Program-made: the position numbers and the translations under genes
From: Lasiodiplodia sp. COLG20
Taxonomy: Eukaryota > Ascomycota > Dothideomycetes > Botryosphaeriales > Botryosphaeriaceae
Direction of reading: 5' to 3'
Assembly (NCBI GenBank): GCA_009801085.1
Contig: VNWV01000004.1
Span: 1,612,001-1,676,000 of the forward strand
Length of the DNA: 64,000 bases
In this document: in pieces, positions 50,721-62,490 of the stretch
Position numbering within the stretch: position 1 is the first letter of the stretch
Layout: the number at the start of each line of letters is the position of its first letter
The notes under the pieces: model-generated
Seen by the model: the letters and a program-made list of their open reading frames with translations, nothing else
What the model was told of the DNA's origin: nothing
Databases searched by the model: none

Positions 50721-53264
50721 CTACCTGTGCGACACAAACTCTGTCCATCTCTGGCACCATCTGAACCCCGAACCTCACCGCCTCCCTTCCAGAAGCGCGT
50801 ATCCAACGTTGCACGTCTTCATCGTTGGCATTCGTGCCTCTTTCCAATATCTTCTCCGTCTCCGGCGCCATTAGCTGAGAAATAGCTTGCCAGGCATTGT
50901 TCAGCCTGCTATACCGCGTTTCTCTGATGAAGCATACCAACGCGGCTGTGAACAAGAACAAGTGCAGCAGGATGTTCGCCATGACGATGAGAAATCCTGT
51001 AGAAGATGAAGGCACCTGCCTCGACATGATCAGGCTCGTCGACACAGGCTCGGATCGGGTGAAGATGTGAAGCCAATCGTGGTAGGCTGCGCTCATCAAG
51101 GAAGTGGTGAGGGCTTGCCAGGCAAGGGCGGGGTCGTCCGTATCATGAAGGACATCATTTACGAGTGCTGTCCAGCCCGGATCCAGGGAAGTAGTTGTCT
51201 GGTTGCAGGTATCGCAGAAGTAGATCATCCAAGGCGGTTCCGTAGAAGAGGCTTTCTGCGCTCCTGGGTCGACTATCGGGTTCCATACCAAGCTGTTGAG
51301 GAAATCGGAAGTTATTGCCTTCTAATCGAATGAGCTTGAGAGATTCATTTTTAGACCATCTGTATATTCTTAGCATTAGTTCTATATAGAGAGAGTAGGT
51401 GATTTCTTACGCCAGTCGGTGCTATGGAGATTGCGATCCGGAGTCCACTGTTCAATGTAGCTCTTCATGCTATTTTTTATTGGGCCCATGTCAAGCTCAA
51501 AAACACCCCGGTCAATTTTTCTAGAGCTTGTAGCCCCGAGATAGTGCCGTAGATCTGTCGTATCGAATCTTTCGCGGTCGAGGTCCCATGTAGGAATCAG
51601 ATCTCTAAACTTGTCCAGTTCATTTTTTCGAGCCTTTATGGGGAAGTCTTGGACATGGTAGAGCCGCTCGGATGGAAGGAAATGGTACCTGTAGGTGCTC
51701 AGAACTTTGTCTAAAGTTTTGTTGAAAGCTGATTCTGTACTCACATGGCATCGAAGCATAATGAAACAGTGATTGAATAATCATTTGAGTCGCGGGGCGT
51801 GTACTCAAGCCAAGCGCCTCTTTCATGTGCTGAGACATTAAGCCTTGATTCTTCCTGCCAATCTTGTGGTACCGGCACCTCGTTCAGTCCGCGGGTCCTG
51901 AGGAATATGAATGAGTGTCCGAGTTCTACTGCCCAGTGCGTGGTGTGCGTGGTGTCAGCAGTAGAACTACCGGTCCAATGCGATACATTATACGAGGCGC
52001 CGCTGCTGTTCGATCGTGTTTCCGTGACGAGAGTATTTTCCAATGTTTCATTGTTTGTTGGATCAAATTGATTCACAAGGCCGCCTGTTCCCACGGGGAA
52101 CCCGCACACCACGGCAGACGAATCGGCTCCTTTCGACAACAACCCTTCCAAAGGACATTCGAACTCACTCACAGTCCCATTACTGAGCCTCAGGATATCT
52201 GACAAGTCTTTCGGAAGTTGGCCCGGCGACATGTAACCTGAAAAGGTGAGTATCCGATCATTCGGTGCGTCTGAGCGTTTGGCTTCGCTGATGCGAAAAG
52301 TAGCATCTAAAATGTCCGGCCTGACGCACGCAACCCGAGCATCAAACAAGGCGGCAGTTCCTTCGTAACTCGCAATAGGAGAGTTCTGTAGATCCAACGG
52401 TAGCAGTGCCCGAGCGGTCGGTCCCGTATCCGCTACGGAGTCCGGAAGAGAAGTTGGTCTTTCCGCCCATTCGGCAACTGGTGCGAAACCACGCGGTGCC
52501 GAGGCCCAGTGGTCGTGATCCTTTGAGAGGGATGCAGGGAAAGCGTCGACGTAGTCCTGCAGAGAAAATCCCACTCTTGTCTCGTTGGTCGAGGGGAATC
52601 CACGCACTTCTCTGGTGCGTACATCCCACAGAAGGAGCGTAGACGTGAACTGCGACACAAGGGAGGATAGGGCGAGGAAAGCGACGATGAGAAACACCCT
52701 GATGCCTTTCAGCCCCTCAAGGTTCTTCCAGAACTGCCGGACGGATGCAACAGGACCGGTGTTGCTATGGCGCATGATTGAGTAATTCGCTGTTTGCTGC
52801 AAGAGCACGCCGGCGCAAGGTTTTCCGGAAGACTCAAGGGAGACTGCAGCAAGCATCGCGACAGCTGTTCCTGCTTGTATTGCAACTGCAAGCCGGATTG
52901 TAATCGTGGACAGAGTCACCACTTGTCCGACAAACTCGTTCAGTATGACTTTCCGCCAGCTCTCGTTTTTCTCTCCGCCAAACCATAGGAAAGAAAGAAC
53001 TGAAAGGGCCCCTAGAAGTGCAACGACAGAAAAACTGTTTGTCGCTATGAGTTCGGTACCGATACGCTGGGTGAGCCCAGGATCTGCATTTGCCGTGCAG
53101 GGCGAAGATCCTTCCTCTTGTATTTGCTGGGTATCTCGGCTCTTTAAGGGTCGTAGTGGGGCTGATGAGGATGAATTGCTGATACATGACGTTGAACTGT
53201 ACGAAGTATGTTCGCTGGAAGCATACGTGAAAGAGCCGTGTGGCGAGCTGGTAAATTCGGTCAT
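50683..53264 (-). pseudogene. Fungal membrane protein gene with one in-frame stop
   Basis: Exons on the minus strand: 53264-51745, 51688-51411, 51359-50683 (2475 nt, 825 codons). A TAG at 51322-51324, twelve codons into exon 3, interrupts the frame (NLSSSFD-stop-KAITSDFLNSL). Both flanks read as coding and both introns have good signals (GTGAGT; GTAAGA with GCTAAG branch), so a nonsense change is likelier than a missed intron. The protein has a Ser-rich N-terminus, hydrophobic segments near residues 80-100, 120-145 and 195-220, and a large extracellular-type domain with many N-glycosylation sites. A last transmembrane helix (MANILLHLFLFTAALVCFI) lies after the stop and would be lost. The layout is that of an unnamed ascomycete membrane-protein family. 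Function unknown. Readthrough or a truncated but active protein cannot be excluded. Confidence 0.72.
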
Positions 53265-54467
53265 GCTGGAGGCTTGAGCAATAATGACACTGTGATGCAG
53301 ATAACGGCTGGTGCAGATTTCAGGGGCACAAAACTCAATCAGGCTGAAGAGAACGATGAGGTACTACATGAAGCACGGAACATGCGGAAATACGGCGACC
53401 TTCTACCGGGCCCACGGATTTCTTCATGCAGAAGTCGTAACTATTTTGGTCCGAAACATTTCCATTCTTGGAACCTCCACCAGTTTTGCAATTTCATAGG
53501 CCACGCTCGACAGGCTAGAGGTGCATTGTGTAGACTTGCGTAACTGTACTATTTTGGGGGATGCATTACTGCCTGATAGCCAGTCGTTGAACCCTGCCGA
53601 TTTTCCTATTCTGAGAATAGTCGGGTTGCACATGCTGACTGGAAGCGTGAACAGCGGACTCTATTCTCGCCGAAGCTTACCTTCCGATTATTAGGCAAGA
53701 ATAGTAACAATCTTATTGGAGTGCGGAGAGCCGCGCTCGCTTATAGTAGTCACCCGGGATTAAATTACTAATTGAGCTATCAATGTATTTCACCTGCTGA
53801 TTTCCAGCTCCCTAGATGGTTCATCCACTCACAGTTTGACGCAGGGAGGTTGTCTAATTGTCAATAATATAGAGGATAAGATGTAATGTGGTGGATATCA
53901 TGCTATATTTTCACATGCTTGAGTTACTTTGACTCCGTGCTATGATTCAGAATGAGTATAAATTGCAGATATTCGCAGCATAAAGTAATTTTTTTATTAC
54001 CCTCTCCGTGGTGTCCTTCAAGCTTTCCATTGTAAACTGCCAACTTGTCTTAAGGCGGCCAAAGTTTGTCAGTGCGAGAGATCAACGAATTATTCTAGCA
54101 AGTACCCGTCCCATCCCGTAGTCTGGCGCGCTGCTGCGGCGTGTGGGTGTGCTGAATATGTATGCGCTTTAGCTAGCAAATGGTCAAGCCAATTGTCGCT
54201 TGCTGTTGAGGATGATTATCGTGCTCGTATCCTTAAGTGGCGCAGCACGGTAGATCTTCGATTCTTCATTCTTAGCATTGTGGGGCCAATGACACGTAGA
54301 CAATGGTTCCACTAGTCATAAGGCTTGGCATCAGAGAGTAGGCAACAGTTTTTACTGTCTTTCACTTTTGGGTCCCGGATCTCAACCACTCTGTGTCCAC
54401 ACAGTTCCTTGTTCACTTACACATTATCGCTTCTCTCGGTCAGTTGTTCTCCAGAATACTCACGTCC
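53265..54467. other. Intergenic region, 1.2 kb
   Basis: Divergent spacer between the membrane-protein pseudogene and the intact HET gene. AT-rich between about 53690 and 54010. Short frames only; no domain, no terminal repeats found. Confidence 0.45.
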
Positions 54468-56654
54468 ATGTCCTTCTCGCTCTACCAGAATGTCCGAATC
54501 ACCAAACGAAGATCGAAGATGCCGCTGCCAACAGTGTTCGAGCTTCAAAGCCGAGCCAGGGCAACGTACGACCCAATCCCGCCTCCAGAAGACAAAGATA
54601 CTCCTTGTATGTGGTGCTCGGAGATACGTGTAGATCACTGCCGTGCAGGCAGAAACAAGAATTTGGAGCAAGAAATTTTACAAGAGCTTTTCCACTCCGA
54701 TTGCGACTGTCTTGTAGAGGATGACCTGCTTCCAAACTCCACTTGCGGATTCTGCCGGCATCTGAACTTCAAACATCTTTACAATTGCTTGGGCGCTTCT
54801 GATGATGGGTTTCCCGATATCTCTATTGGATGGTACTGCAAAGCCGACACCGCGAACGAGTGTCAGTTTTGCAGATTCATACTATCTATGCTTCAATATG
54901 AGGACATCTCAAAATTTACGCTTGAAGTCCCGGGACATCGTGCAAGCAACTTTGGTTCCTTTTACTTACAGGGAGCTGGAGTCAAACTGAGCTTTCGCGT
55001 TTATGCCAACCCATGTGCCCAGCTTGGTGATCAAGTTGACTGGGACCGGCTACGAACATGGTCTGTGGTCGAATTTGAGAAAGAGGTGGACTTGCCAGAC
55101 GGGTTTCGGGTCATCGATGTAGTAAGCAATTGCATCGTCACGCCGAGTCATTCGGTAAATTATGTTGCGCTCAGCTACGTTTGGGGGCAAACGTCCAAGA
55201 ATGAAATCCAGGCAACCCTTCGGAACATTAGAACGCTGGAGGTTGAGGGAAGCTTGTCTCAAATACAGCTACCGCGTACGATTCAAGATGCTATCTATGC
55301 ATGCTGCCAACTTGGCTGGAGGTACCTCTGGGTCGATCGGCTTTGTATACTTCAGGACGACGAGGATTCCAAGCATGGCCAGATTGCTTATATGGATCGT
55401 ATCTTTGGATCTGCAATGTTCACCATTGTGGCGCTCACGGGGGCAAATGCCCACAGTGGCCTGGCAGGAGTCTCAATATCGCGGCGCAACAGTGACGAGG
55501 TGTTTGAGTGGCAGGGACTCAAACTGATCGAAGAATGCCCTGGGCTGAAATATCTCATGAGAGAATCCATTTGGGCCAAAAGGGGGTGGACATTCCAAGA
55601 ACAACTCTGCTCACGCAGAAAAATGTATTTCACCGACTACGGGGTGCACTTTTTTACTGATGGATTCTTCCAGCTTGACGACAGTGAATGCATTTATCCG
55701 GATCACGAAGGGATGCAAACAGATGATAGCTTAAAGGGTCTTGTCGAAGAGTACACGATGCGTTCACTTTCCTTCCCTGACGACATTTTACGAGCATGCA
55801 CCGGGGTATTCACCAAACTGAGATCGAACGAACATCGTTTTGGACTCCCATTTGACGAATTTGAAACATGGATTCGCTGGCAGCCAGTTGACTGGAAACA
55901 TCGAAGGAGAATTTCCCCAACAGAGGTCTTTCCAAGCTGGTCATGGTCTTCAGCACAAGGGGGAGTTCAAATTCCTGGGACTACCACGTATGCCGTGGCT
56001 CTATGGGCACTTCCAGACTCCTTATGCTCCGGGAACAATGAAGCTCTGCGATGGATTTCCAGGGACGATACGGTAAAACGGCTGAAGTTATGGCCAGTCT
56101 TAGCAAGAAAACCGAGCAGCACAGCAAAAGCCCCGCTTGACACAAGGGATCAATTTGGACACAATACAAGTCCTTCTCTCCCCATGTTTGAGGAATGTAA
56201 CCGGAGGAAAGTAAATGCACAGCCTGGCCGCGTCCTGTCAGTAACGCATGTCGCGACCTTTAACATTCAACACATGGACTACCACTTCTCCGATGGCCGT
56301 CGTACGTTCTCAATCAGGTCAACAGAGAACGAAATCATTGGCGGCATTTGGCTCACCACTTCATCATGCGTGCACATTAATGAGGATGATGGCATTCCAA
56401 GGGAGAAGATGTTTGAGTTTTTGGCTCTTAGTTGGGAACGCAAAACGGATTACGTGAAAAATATCATCTCGGGTACCGGGCAAGATGAGACTAGACTCGA
56501 TGGGCATATCACACGTTATGACTCTTCAGTGGATGTCATGATGATTCTTCGGGACGAAGACACAGGAGTGGCGCGTCGCCTAGGTGTTGGTCAAGTCTTT
56601 GTAGAGCCGTGGTTCGACGCAAAGCCAAAGCTAAAGGGTGTGATTCTTGAATAG
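54468..56654 (+). CDS. HET-domain protein, intact
   Basis: Heterokaryon-incompatibility-type protein of 728 aa in a single exon (711 aa if the ATG at 54519 is used). These proteins are tied to programmed cell death after fusion of unlike hyphae. The N-terminal ~180 residues contain several Cys pairs (CMWCSE, CDC, CGFC, CQFC) that may bind zinc. The HET domain begins YVALSYVWG near residue 230, continues LPRTIQDAIYACCQLGWRYLWVDRLCILQDD, MDRIFGSAMFTIVALTG, and closes with RGWTFQEQLCSRRKMYFT. Usual later motifs are SFPDDILRACTGVF and FPSWSWSS. No NACHT or repeat domain is attached. In contrast to the copy at 4313-6622 the reading frame is fully open. Upstream sequence back to 54393 is open too but has no ATG. 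Confidence 0.9.
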   Translation: MSFSLYQNVRITKRRSKMPLPTVFELQSRARATYDPIPPPEDKDTPCMWCSEIRVDHCRAGRNKNLEQEILQELFHSDCDCLVEDDLLPNSTCGFCRHLNFKHLYNCLGASDDGFPDISIGWYCKADTANECQFCRFILSMLQYEDISKFTLEVPGHRASNFGSFYLQGAGVKLSFRVYANPCAQLGDQVDWDRLRTWSVVEFEKEVDLPDGFRVIDVVSNCIVTPSHSVNYVALSYVWGQTSKNEIQATLRNIRTLEVEGSLSQIQLPRTIQDAIYACCQLGWRYLWVDRLCILQDDEDSKHGQIAYMDRIFGSAMFTIVALTGANAHSGLAGVSISRRNSDEVFEWQGLKLIEECPGLKYLMRESIWAKRGWTFQEQLCSRRKMYFTDYGVHFFTDGFFQLDDSECIYPDHEGMQTDDSLKGLVEEYTMRSLSFPDDILRACTGVFTKLRSNEHRFGLPFDEFETWIRWQPVDWKHRRRISPTEVFPSWSWSSAQGGVQIPGTTTYAVALWALPDSLCSGNNEALRWISRDDTVKRLKLWPVLARKPSSTAKAPLDTRDQFGHNTSPSLPMFEECNRRKVNAQPGRVLSVTHVATFNIQHMDYHFSDGRRTFSIRSTENEIIGGIWLTTSSCVHINEDDGIPREKMFEFLALSWERKTDYVKNIISGTGQDETRLDGHITRYDSSVDVMMILRDEDTGVARRLGVGQVFVEPWFDAKPKLKGVILE

Positions 56655-57561
56655 GTACTTGAACCGGACACCATTACCAAGCGTAGGGCTATCATATATT
56701 CGTTATCGAGCAGTGTTGTATTTAATCGGCCCACAATGTATGTGATAGGAGACTGGGGAGGATAACACGAAACAAGCAACGATAAGGAATACGTTTGTGC
56801 TCTTCAGCCTATGTCGTATCAGATTTCGTAGAACCTGCCTCGTAATATGATATCATAGACCAGCCGCACCGGAATTACTCACATACAGAACAGAGGCACT
56901 CTGAAATACTCCAACGTAGAGAGGAAAGAAGAGTCGAGTCTCGTTAACGCCGTCGCTCGGGCTCTCATTACCACCAAGAAAGCCCGAGAATATATCTACA
57001 CTTACAGCCGAAAGCCACAATGTATGCACAACCCATGAGATTGTCTGGAAAAGTAAAGAAAACGACACCAGGTCCCGGCTGTACACCGCCCAAGCCCGAA
57101 TCTCCCTTCTGCTCACCTCGGCGACCAAAACCAAACGATTACAGCGAAAAAGAAATCTGCAAAAGAGAGGGGGTCCAAGACAACAAAGAGAGATTTAGAA
57201 CTTTTTTGAGGACCCCGCGGACCGATAAAGAAATTAGAAAAGGAGATGATGGTGATGATGCTGCTAATGATGATGATGGAAAAACGCCTGTACACCGGCA
57301 ATGTGGGGGTATGTGCAAAAGCCTCCTGCCTCTATCAGCCAAATCAACGATTCGCCCAGTCCAGCCCAGTCCAGCCAGCCAAAAATGGCATCTCTCTCGA
57401 CCGCCCCCACACCTGCCTTTCGTCGTCGTCACTCATTAGAGAGGAGAAGAAGAAAAACAAAAATGAAAGCTCCAACGCCCTCCTTGCAGCCTGTTTGCCC
57501 CTCCATCATAAAAGATCGAGCAGCCAGACCCAGTCCTCCCATTCTCTTCCTCATCGACTCA
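56655..57561. other. Convergent spacer, 0.9 kb, with GAT-repeat tract
   Basis: Between the 3' ends of the HET gene and the F-box gene. A (GAT)-rich imperfect microsatellite lies at about 57244-57283. Frames through 57020-57644 read as low complexity. No gene is supported. Confidence 0.5.
57244..57283. repeat. Imperfect GAT/ATG trinucleotide microsatellite
   Basis: About 40 bp of interrupted GATGATGGTGATGAT-type sequence in a non-coding spacer. Confidence 0.7.
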
Positions 57562-59713
57562 TCATATCACATCCAAACTATCCATCTTCCAAATCTCCAC
57601 ATCCTTCACCGCCTCCTTCCCCACCTTCTTCACAATCCGCCTGACGCCCAACTCCTCCCCCATCGTCGGATCCGCCGGACTCTTCGGCGTATTCGCCGGC
57701 GGACCGCCCGGCACCTCTCTCACACCCCCACAAAGAAACACCATATCGCCTATCCCCAACCACTTGAGGCGATCCCACTCGCGCCTCCTCAACTCGAACG
57801 AAATCACCTGCTCGTGCAGGTTCCCCGAGATGCTTTGCATGAGCTCGAGCTCCTGTGTCGTGGCGCGGATGAGGATGCGGAGCGCCCACAGCTTCGGCAG
57901 GCCGCGCAGCAGCTGCCGCATGTTCTCCGGGTTCTTCTCTTCCAGCGCGACGCCCAGCTGCTCCAGGTTCGGGCAGGCGCGGCCCAGCTGCATTAGCACG
58001 TCGCCGCCCAGCAGCCACTGGTCGCTGAGGAGGAGGTGGCGGAGGGTGGCGCCCAGGTGCCGCGTGATGGCCGCCAGGTAGTCGCCCGCGATGTTCGCGG
58101 ACTCGCGGCTCATGGGCGTGTCGGGCCCCGGCGGGCCGCCGCCGCCGTTGCCGTTGCCGAAGGGCGAGTTTTGGGATGTTCCGCCGGCGGCGTCGGGGAA
58201 GCCGTTGGTGAAGAGGTTGCCGGAGCTACCGCCGCTGCTATTATTATTTGCGGCGGGAGATACGCCATTGGAGGTGGTGCGGGCGGGCTTGCGGCGGGCG
58301 TTGACGATGTAGAGGCGTTCGAGGCCTTTGAGCTGGGCCATGATGGTGGCCTGCTTTGCGTCGAGCACGTCGCCGCGCATGGACTTGAGGTTCTTGGGGA
58401 TCTTCTGCGGCTCGAACAGGCGCCACGTGTCGTCGATGAAGACGGTGATGGCGTCCTGCGTGTTGCAGTTGATGAAGTTGATCTCCTCCAGCACGTCGAC
58501 GTCGATCAGCTCGTCCAGGTCGACGTTGGTCGCGCGCGTGTACAGGTTAATCATCGAGTAGCGCTTCAGCCGTAGCGGCTGCTTGTTGGCGATGCATCGT
58601 CCGAAGTAGGCATTGAGGTTAGTGCTCTCCTCGCCCGCGTCGCGCATGCGCGGGCTGAAGTGCAGGTGTAACGAGTCGAGCTTTTTGGAGTGCGCGAGCA
58701 GGACGGAGATGTCATCCGGGTAGCACAGCGGGTCGATGTCGAGGGCCGTGAACTCGCGGAGGTTGGGGAGCGGGGGTATCACAACGGTAGGGCGGGGAAT
58801 GCGGGTCTTGGGGAATTTCAGAGTCAGGGACTGCAGGGTGCCGCACGCGAGCAGACCCTGGTATATCGTCTGGAGCGGCTTGGTGTTGAGCTCCCAGCTG
58901 CAAGATTACAGTCAGCACATGCAACCTGCTAACATATCACCAGTAATCATCCCAACGCGCGCAAAAATTGAAAACCTACGCAAAATCCCGCATCCTCTCC
59001 ATCCTGTCCATAGCGGCGCGCACGGCGATATTCAGCATCATCGAATTGTCGGGCACGCGGCCGCGGGAGAAGTCGTCCACGTCGCTCTCACGCCAATCGC
59101 CGACCAGCCGCCAGCTGTGCACGTACTGGGCGACGTTCTTGGTGACGAGGCCATTCAGGCCCATGGCGAAGGGGCTGCCGCTGCCGTAGCCCTCAGGCCG
59201 GCCATTGTCCATGTAGCGCAGCTCGCTGTACGACCGCAGCGTCACCTTCTCGTACAGGCGCGGCAGCGCCATGTAGTAGAGCAGCCGCGAGGTGCGCGTT
59301 ACGCGCGCGAGGTCGGCAATGTCATCGATCTGGCAGGAAAAAAATGCGGCTCTGGGTTAGCTATGGGCCCCAGGCAAGCAAGCTCACGAAAAAGCAGCGG
59401 CGCGCGCACAGCTAGAAAACACCGTGGTTCGAGCTCCTACAACCACCGCCGCAACGCTCAGGTCAGCTCATCGGAGCTGAGCGGATGTGCCGGCTTCGTC
59501 TGGAGCTGAAGTGGGTGCGAGCTGGCCGCGGGCTGCCGCGCACGAGGAAGGCGTCCAACACACATATGACAATATCAAGGCGACGAGATTGAGCGGAAGG
59601 CTCTGACGTTGGTACACAGCCACAGGACTGGTGTACTGCAGCGGCATGGGCGGGCCTTGGAAAATGTCTTTATTGATGCTGTCCAGCGGCGACCGCGGCT
59701 GCTGGGGAGCCAT
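57562..59713 (-). CDS. F-box-like protein with leucine-rich C-terminus
   Basis: Probable substrate-recognition subunit of an SCF ubiquitin ligase, 611 aa. Exons on the minus strand: 59713-59564, 59329-58980, 58897-57562 (1836 nt). The F-box-like segment is LPLNLVALILSYIDDIADLARVTRTSRLLYYMALPRLY, created by splicing exon 1 to exon 2 (about residues 39-75). After it comes a conserved fungal middle region (VAQYVHSWRLVGDW, MDRMERMRDFAWELNTKPLQTIYQGL) and irregular leucine-rich repeats (LPNLREFTALDIDPLCYPDDIS, LGATLRHLLLSDQWLLGG, CPNLEQLGVALEE, LPKLWALRILI). A Ser/Asn/Gly-rich insertion sits near residue 365-405. The 234-nt first intron is long for this window. Substrate unknown. Confidence 0.83.
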
Positions 59714-60238
59714 GGCGGGCGGGCGGTCGGCGTCACACGCGAGCGGTCGTCAGCGAAGAGATGCGGTCGCGGTTCGTTCGGGGCGTGGTCGGCGGAGACG
59801 TGGACGGCGGTTGGGTGCGGGAACAGGCGGCGGGGTGGAGAGCTGAGCGGAGCTCATGGGTTTGAATATGCGCGCGGAAGCATTGGTGTTGGCTGGCTTC
59901 GGGGCGCGGCCAGCCGGTCGACGTGAATTGTGCAAGACGAGCCGGTCGCCTATGCGATCCGCAAGCCAAGCCCGCCCTCCCGCAAACGTCATTCACAGTG
60001 CTGCTGGAGAGACGCGCCTGACGCCCGTGGGCTGACTATTATGCGTCTGCCTTGGTTGCCTAGCTTATCATCCAAGGCCTGCTACATATCCAAATCCCAG
60101 CCTTGCAGCCCGTCAGCCACCAGCTGGCCTTTCCGGACCTATCCGCAATGCTTTTGTGCAAGCCCCTCCTAGCATGTGCCTGCGTTCCCTGAGATTCGGA
60201 ACGCGAGTCATCCGAAACATCTAACCCAACTGAGCACC
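59714..60238. other. Spacer between TDP1 3' end and F-box gene
   Basis: Both neighbours are on the minus strand, so this 525-bp stretch contains the F-box promoter and the TDP1 3' UTR. GC-rich frames on both strands at 59730-59990 carry no domain. Confidence 0.45.
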
Positions 60239-62490
60239 CTAGTTCGCAAAATACCATGGGGTTTTGTCGCCGTACTTCTCGCCGGGTATCTCGAAGGGTA
60301 TGTCCAGCGTGCCCTTGAAAACTTCATAGCCTGGCACCTCATCATCTTCCGCTTGCTCTCCTGCATCGACAGGCACGATTACACCGCATTCGTAATTGCG
60401 GCATGTCACCTTGAGGGTTTTGGTCGCGCGGTCGGTTGATAGCTGGCCCCACGCCGCAGCTGAGAGGTTTGCAGACCCAATGTATGCCCAAGCAACGTTC
60501 GTGTACGTCGTTGCCTCCTCGTCTTCTTCGTCGCTGGATGTAATGCGCTGTCCACGCCCAATGATGATCTGTGATATTTCTGTCAATATCGATCTCGATG
60601 AGTGTGGCTTCTTTAGTGCTGACCTTATTATGACTCAAAAGACCAGTTCGTGTCGACTTGTGATCGTGCATCGACGATTTAGGAAAGCTCATGGCCTCGT
60701 ACCATTTCTTGGAAAAAGTGATGGTACCTCCGCTCTGAATCATGTAAGCTTCCATCCAATTTGCGCATTGGGACGAACTCAGCCTACGTCTGTGCCGCCC
60801 CTGCTTTCCTTGACGGTGTCAAATGTAGGGAAATACACTCGGAAGCCCTTCAAGAGATCCCTAATCTTCACATCACCGTCGAACTTCTCTTTTGTGACCG
60901 TGACCTCCTCGCCTACGGATTGTCAGCGCGAATCTCAATCGACGCGTGAAACACGCACCCTTAGCTGCGGTGAGAAGCTGCTTCATGAAGCCCCTGCTCA
61001 ATGCGCCCAGAGAGGATGTAGCGTAGTCGACCTCAAGTACTGTCGAGTCTAGATTGAGCTGCTTGATTGCCCGAGAAAGCCCTGGGAGACCGGTGCGCTG
61101 AGCATCCTCGCCAGTTCTTGGGCCTCCTAAGGAATGCACAAAAGCCAGGTGCTTGGTGCGGGACCAATCGAATTTGAGGAGACTGTTGCAGAGGTTGGGC
61201 CGGTGCGTGACCGACTGTATGTAGTATCGCAGCTCCTTCCCAAAAGGCGTGAAGTCATCCTCGGACGTAGTCTGGCCATCTGGGAGGCGCGGGAGATCGA
61301 TGAGGAATACCGTCTGCTACTGTCAACCCACAGTCCGAGCGGACGAATTAGATCTACTCACATTTTCCATTCTGCCCGACTCGCCCCAGTCCCATCTGCA
61401 AATACCCCGTTAGCTTTGGCTGTGCCGTAATGTGGGGAACGCCTGGCGAAAATACTCAGTGAGATTGGCTGATGTAATTGCGATCCGCAAGTACTTTGGA
61501 TGCGCTCCGATGAGGCTATAGATAGTAAGTAGTAGGTTCTAAGAATAGTACTCCTGGACAGACTTACAATTTGGCGTGGTAATTGCCATTGACGCCCTTC
61601 ATATCAGCCAGACTGATTGATACGTTTTCATACAAGACAGGGGCCATCTGCCATTCCGCCGCCTAAACGGAGGTAAGAAAAGTCTTTTTGTGTATCCGGA
61701 ATGAACTCACCACTTCCTCATTAGAAGAGCCAACGATCCAAGTCTGTTTCGTGACCTTGGAGTCGATCTTGGTATTCCACCATTCCGTATCGAAATTGAA
61801 CGAGCTGACGAGTAGATGATCCAAGTCGGCCTTCTGTAGCACTTCCTCAATTTTGATATCGTTGTGCCGGGGATATCCAAGGGACCAAGTCCTTTTGACT
61901 GCGCCATCCAGATATTGCGGCTCTGTGGTCCTGCGGGATGAAGCTGGTCCCGGCCTGTTTGCGGTTTCACGTGGAACGGAAACCCCAGCATCATTTTGGA
62001 GGATTTCTCGAATTGCCTGTCCTTGAGACTGCGCGGTCGGCGACTTCGGCACGGATGGTTCGCGATCGGCACGGCCCTTCTTAGGACGCGCTGTATCCTT
62101 GCGCGAGTGCGGAGGCGTGGTGAGGTCGACGACTTCAGTTTGCTGATACGAGGCAGCACTGGATTCGGTGCGCGCCTTCTTGGACACCCTTCCGATTTCC
62201 TGGCTGGGTGGTGCAGAGTCGCCGCCCGACAGCTGGTGTTTGCGAGCCCTCTGGCGGGCAAGGCGCTCTGCCTCAAGCTGCTTGCGGTCGAGGTGCTTCA
62301 GGCTCTCATTGACGGCGCGGGTACTAACGGGCTGTGGTTGGTTGGCAGCTGCAGCGGGTGTGGGCGCGGGTGGAGCTTCACTCGTGTTCTTGTCAGCTGC
62401 CGACGCGCGCTCGTCCTCAGCAGCGCCGTCGAGCTGCCCCAAAGACAGTGCGATAGCTCTTTGAAGATCCTCATCGTCGGAGGAGCTCAT
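60239..62490 (-). CDS. TDP1: Tyrosyl-DNA phosphodiesterase 1
   Basis: DNA-repair enzyme that removes stalled topoisomerase I peptides from DNA 3' ends, nuclear, 629 aa. Exons on the minus strand: 62490-61711, 61662-61568, 61515-61456, 61395-61362, 61313-60959, 60912-60788, 60734-60624, 60568-60239 (1890 nt). The N-terminal ~190 residues are disordered; residues 5-20 (DDEDLQRAIALSLGQL) look like a ubiquitin-interacting motif. Phospholipase-D-type HKD motif 1: NYHAK (His289, Lys291) with SANLTE (Asn309). HKD motif 2: SHNK (His518, Lys520) with GSANLSAAAWGQ (Asn554). The C-terminus ends in the PFEIP and PWY segments usual for the family. Eight exons joined without frame conflict, one only 34 nt. 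The catalytic residues are complete, so the enzyme should be active. The UIM at the N-terminus is a fungal addition not present in human TDP1. Confidence 0.95.
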
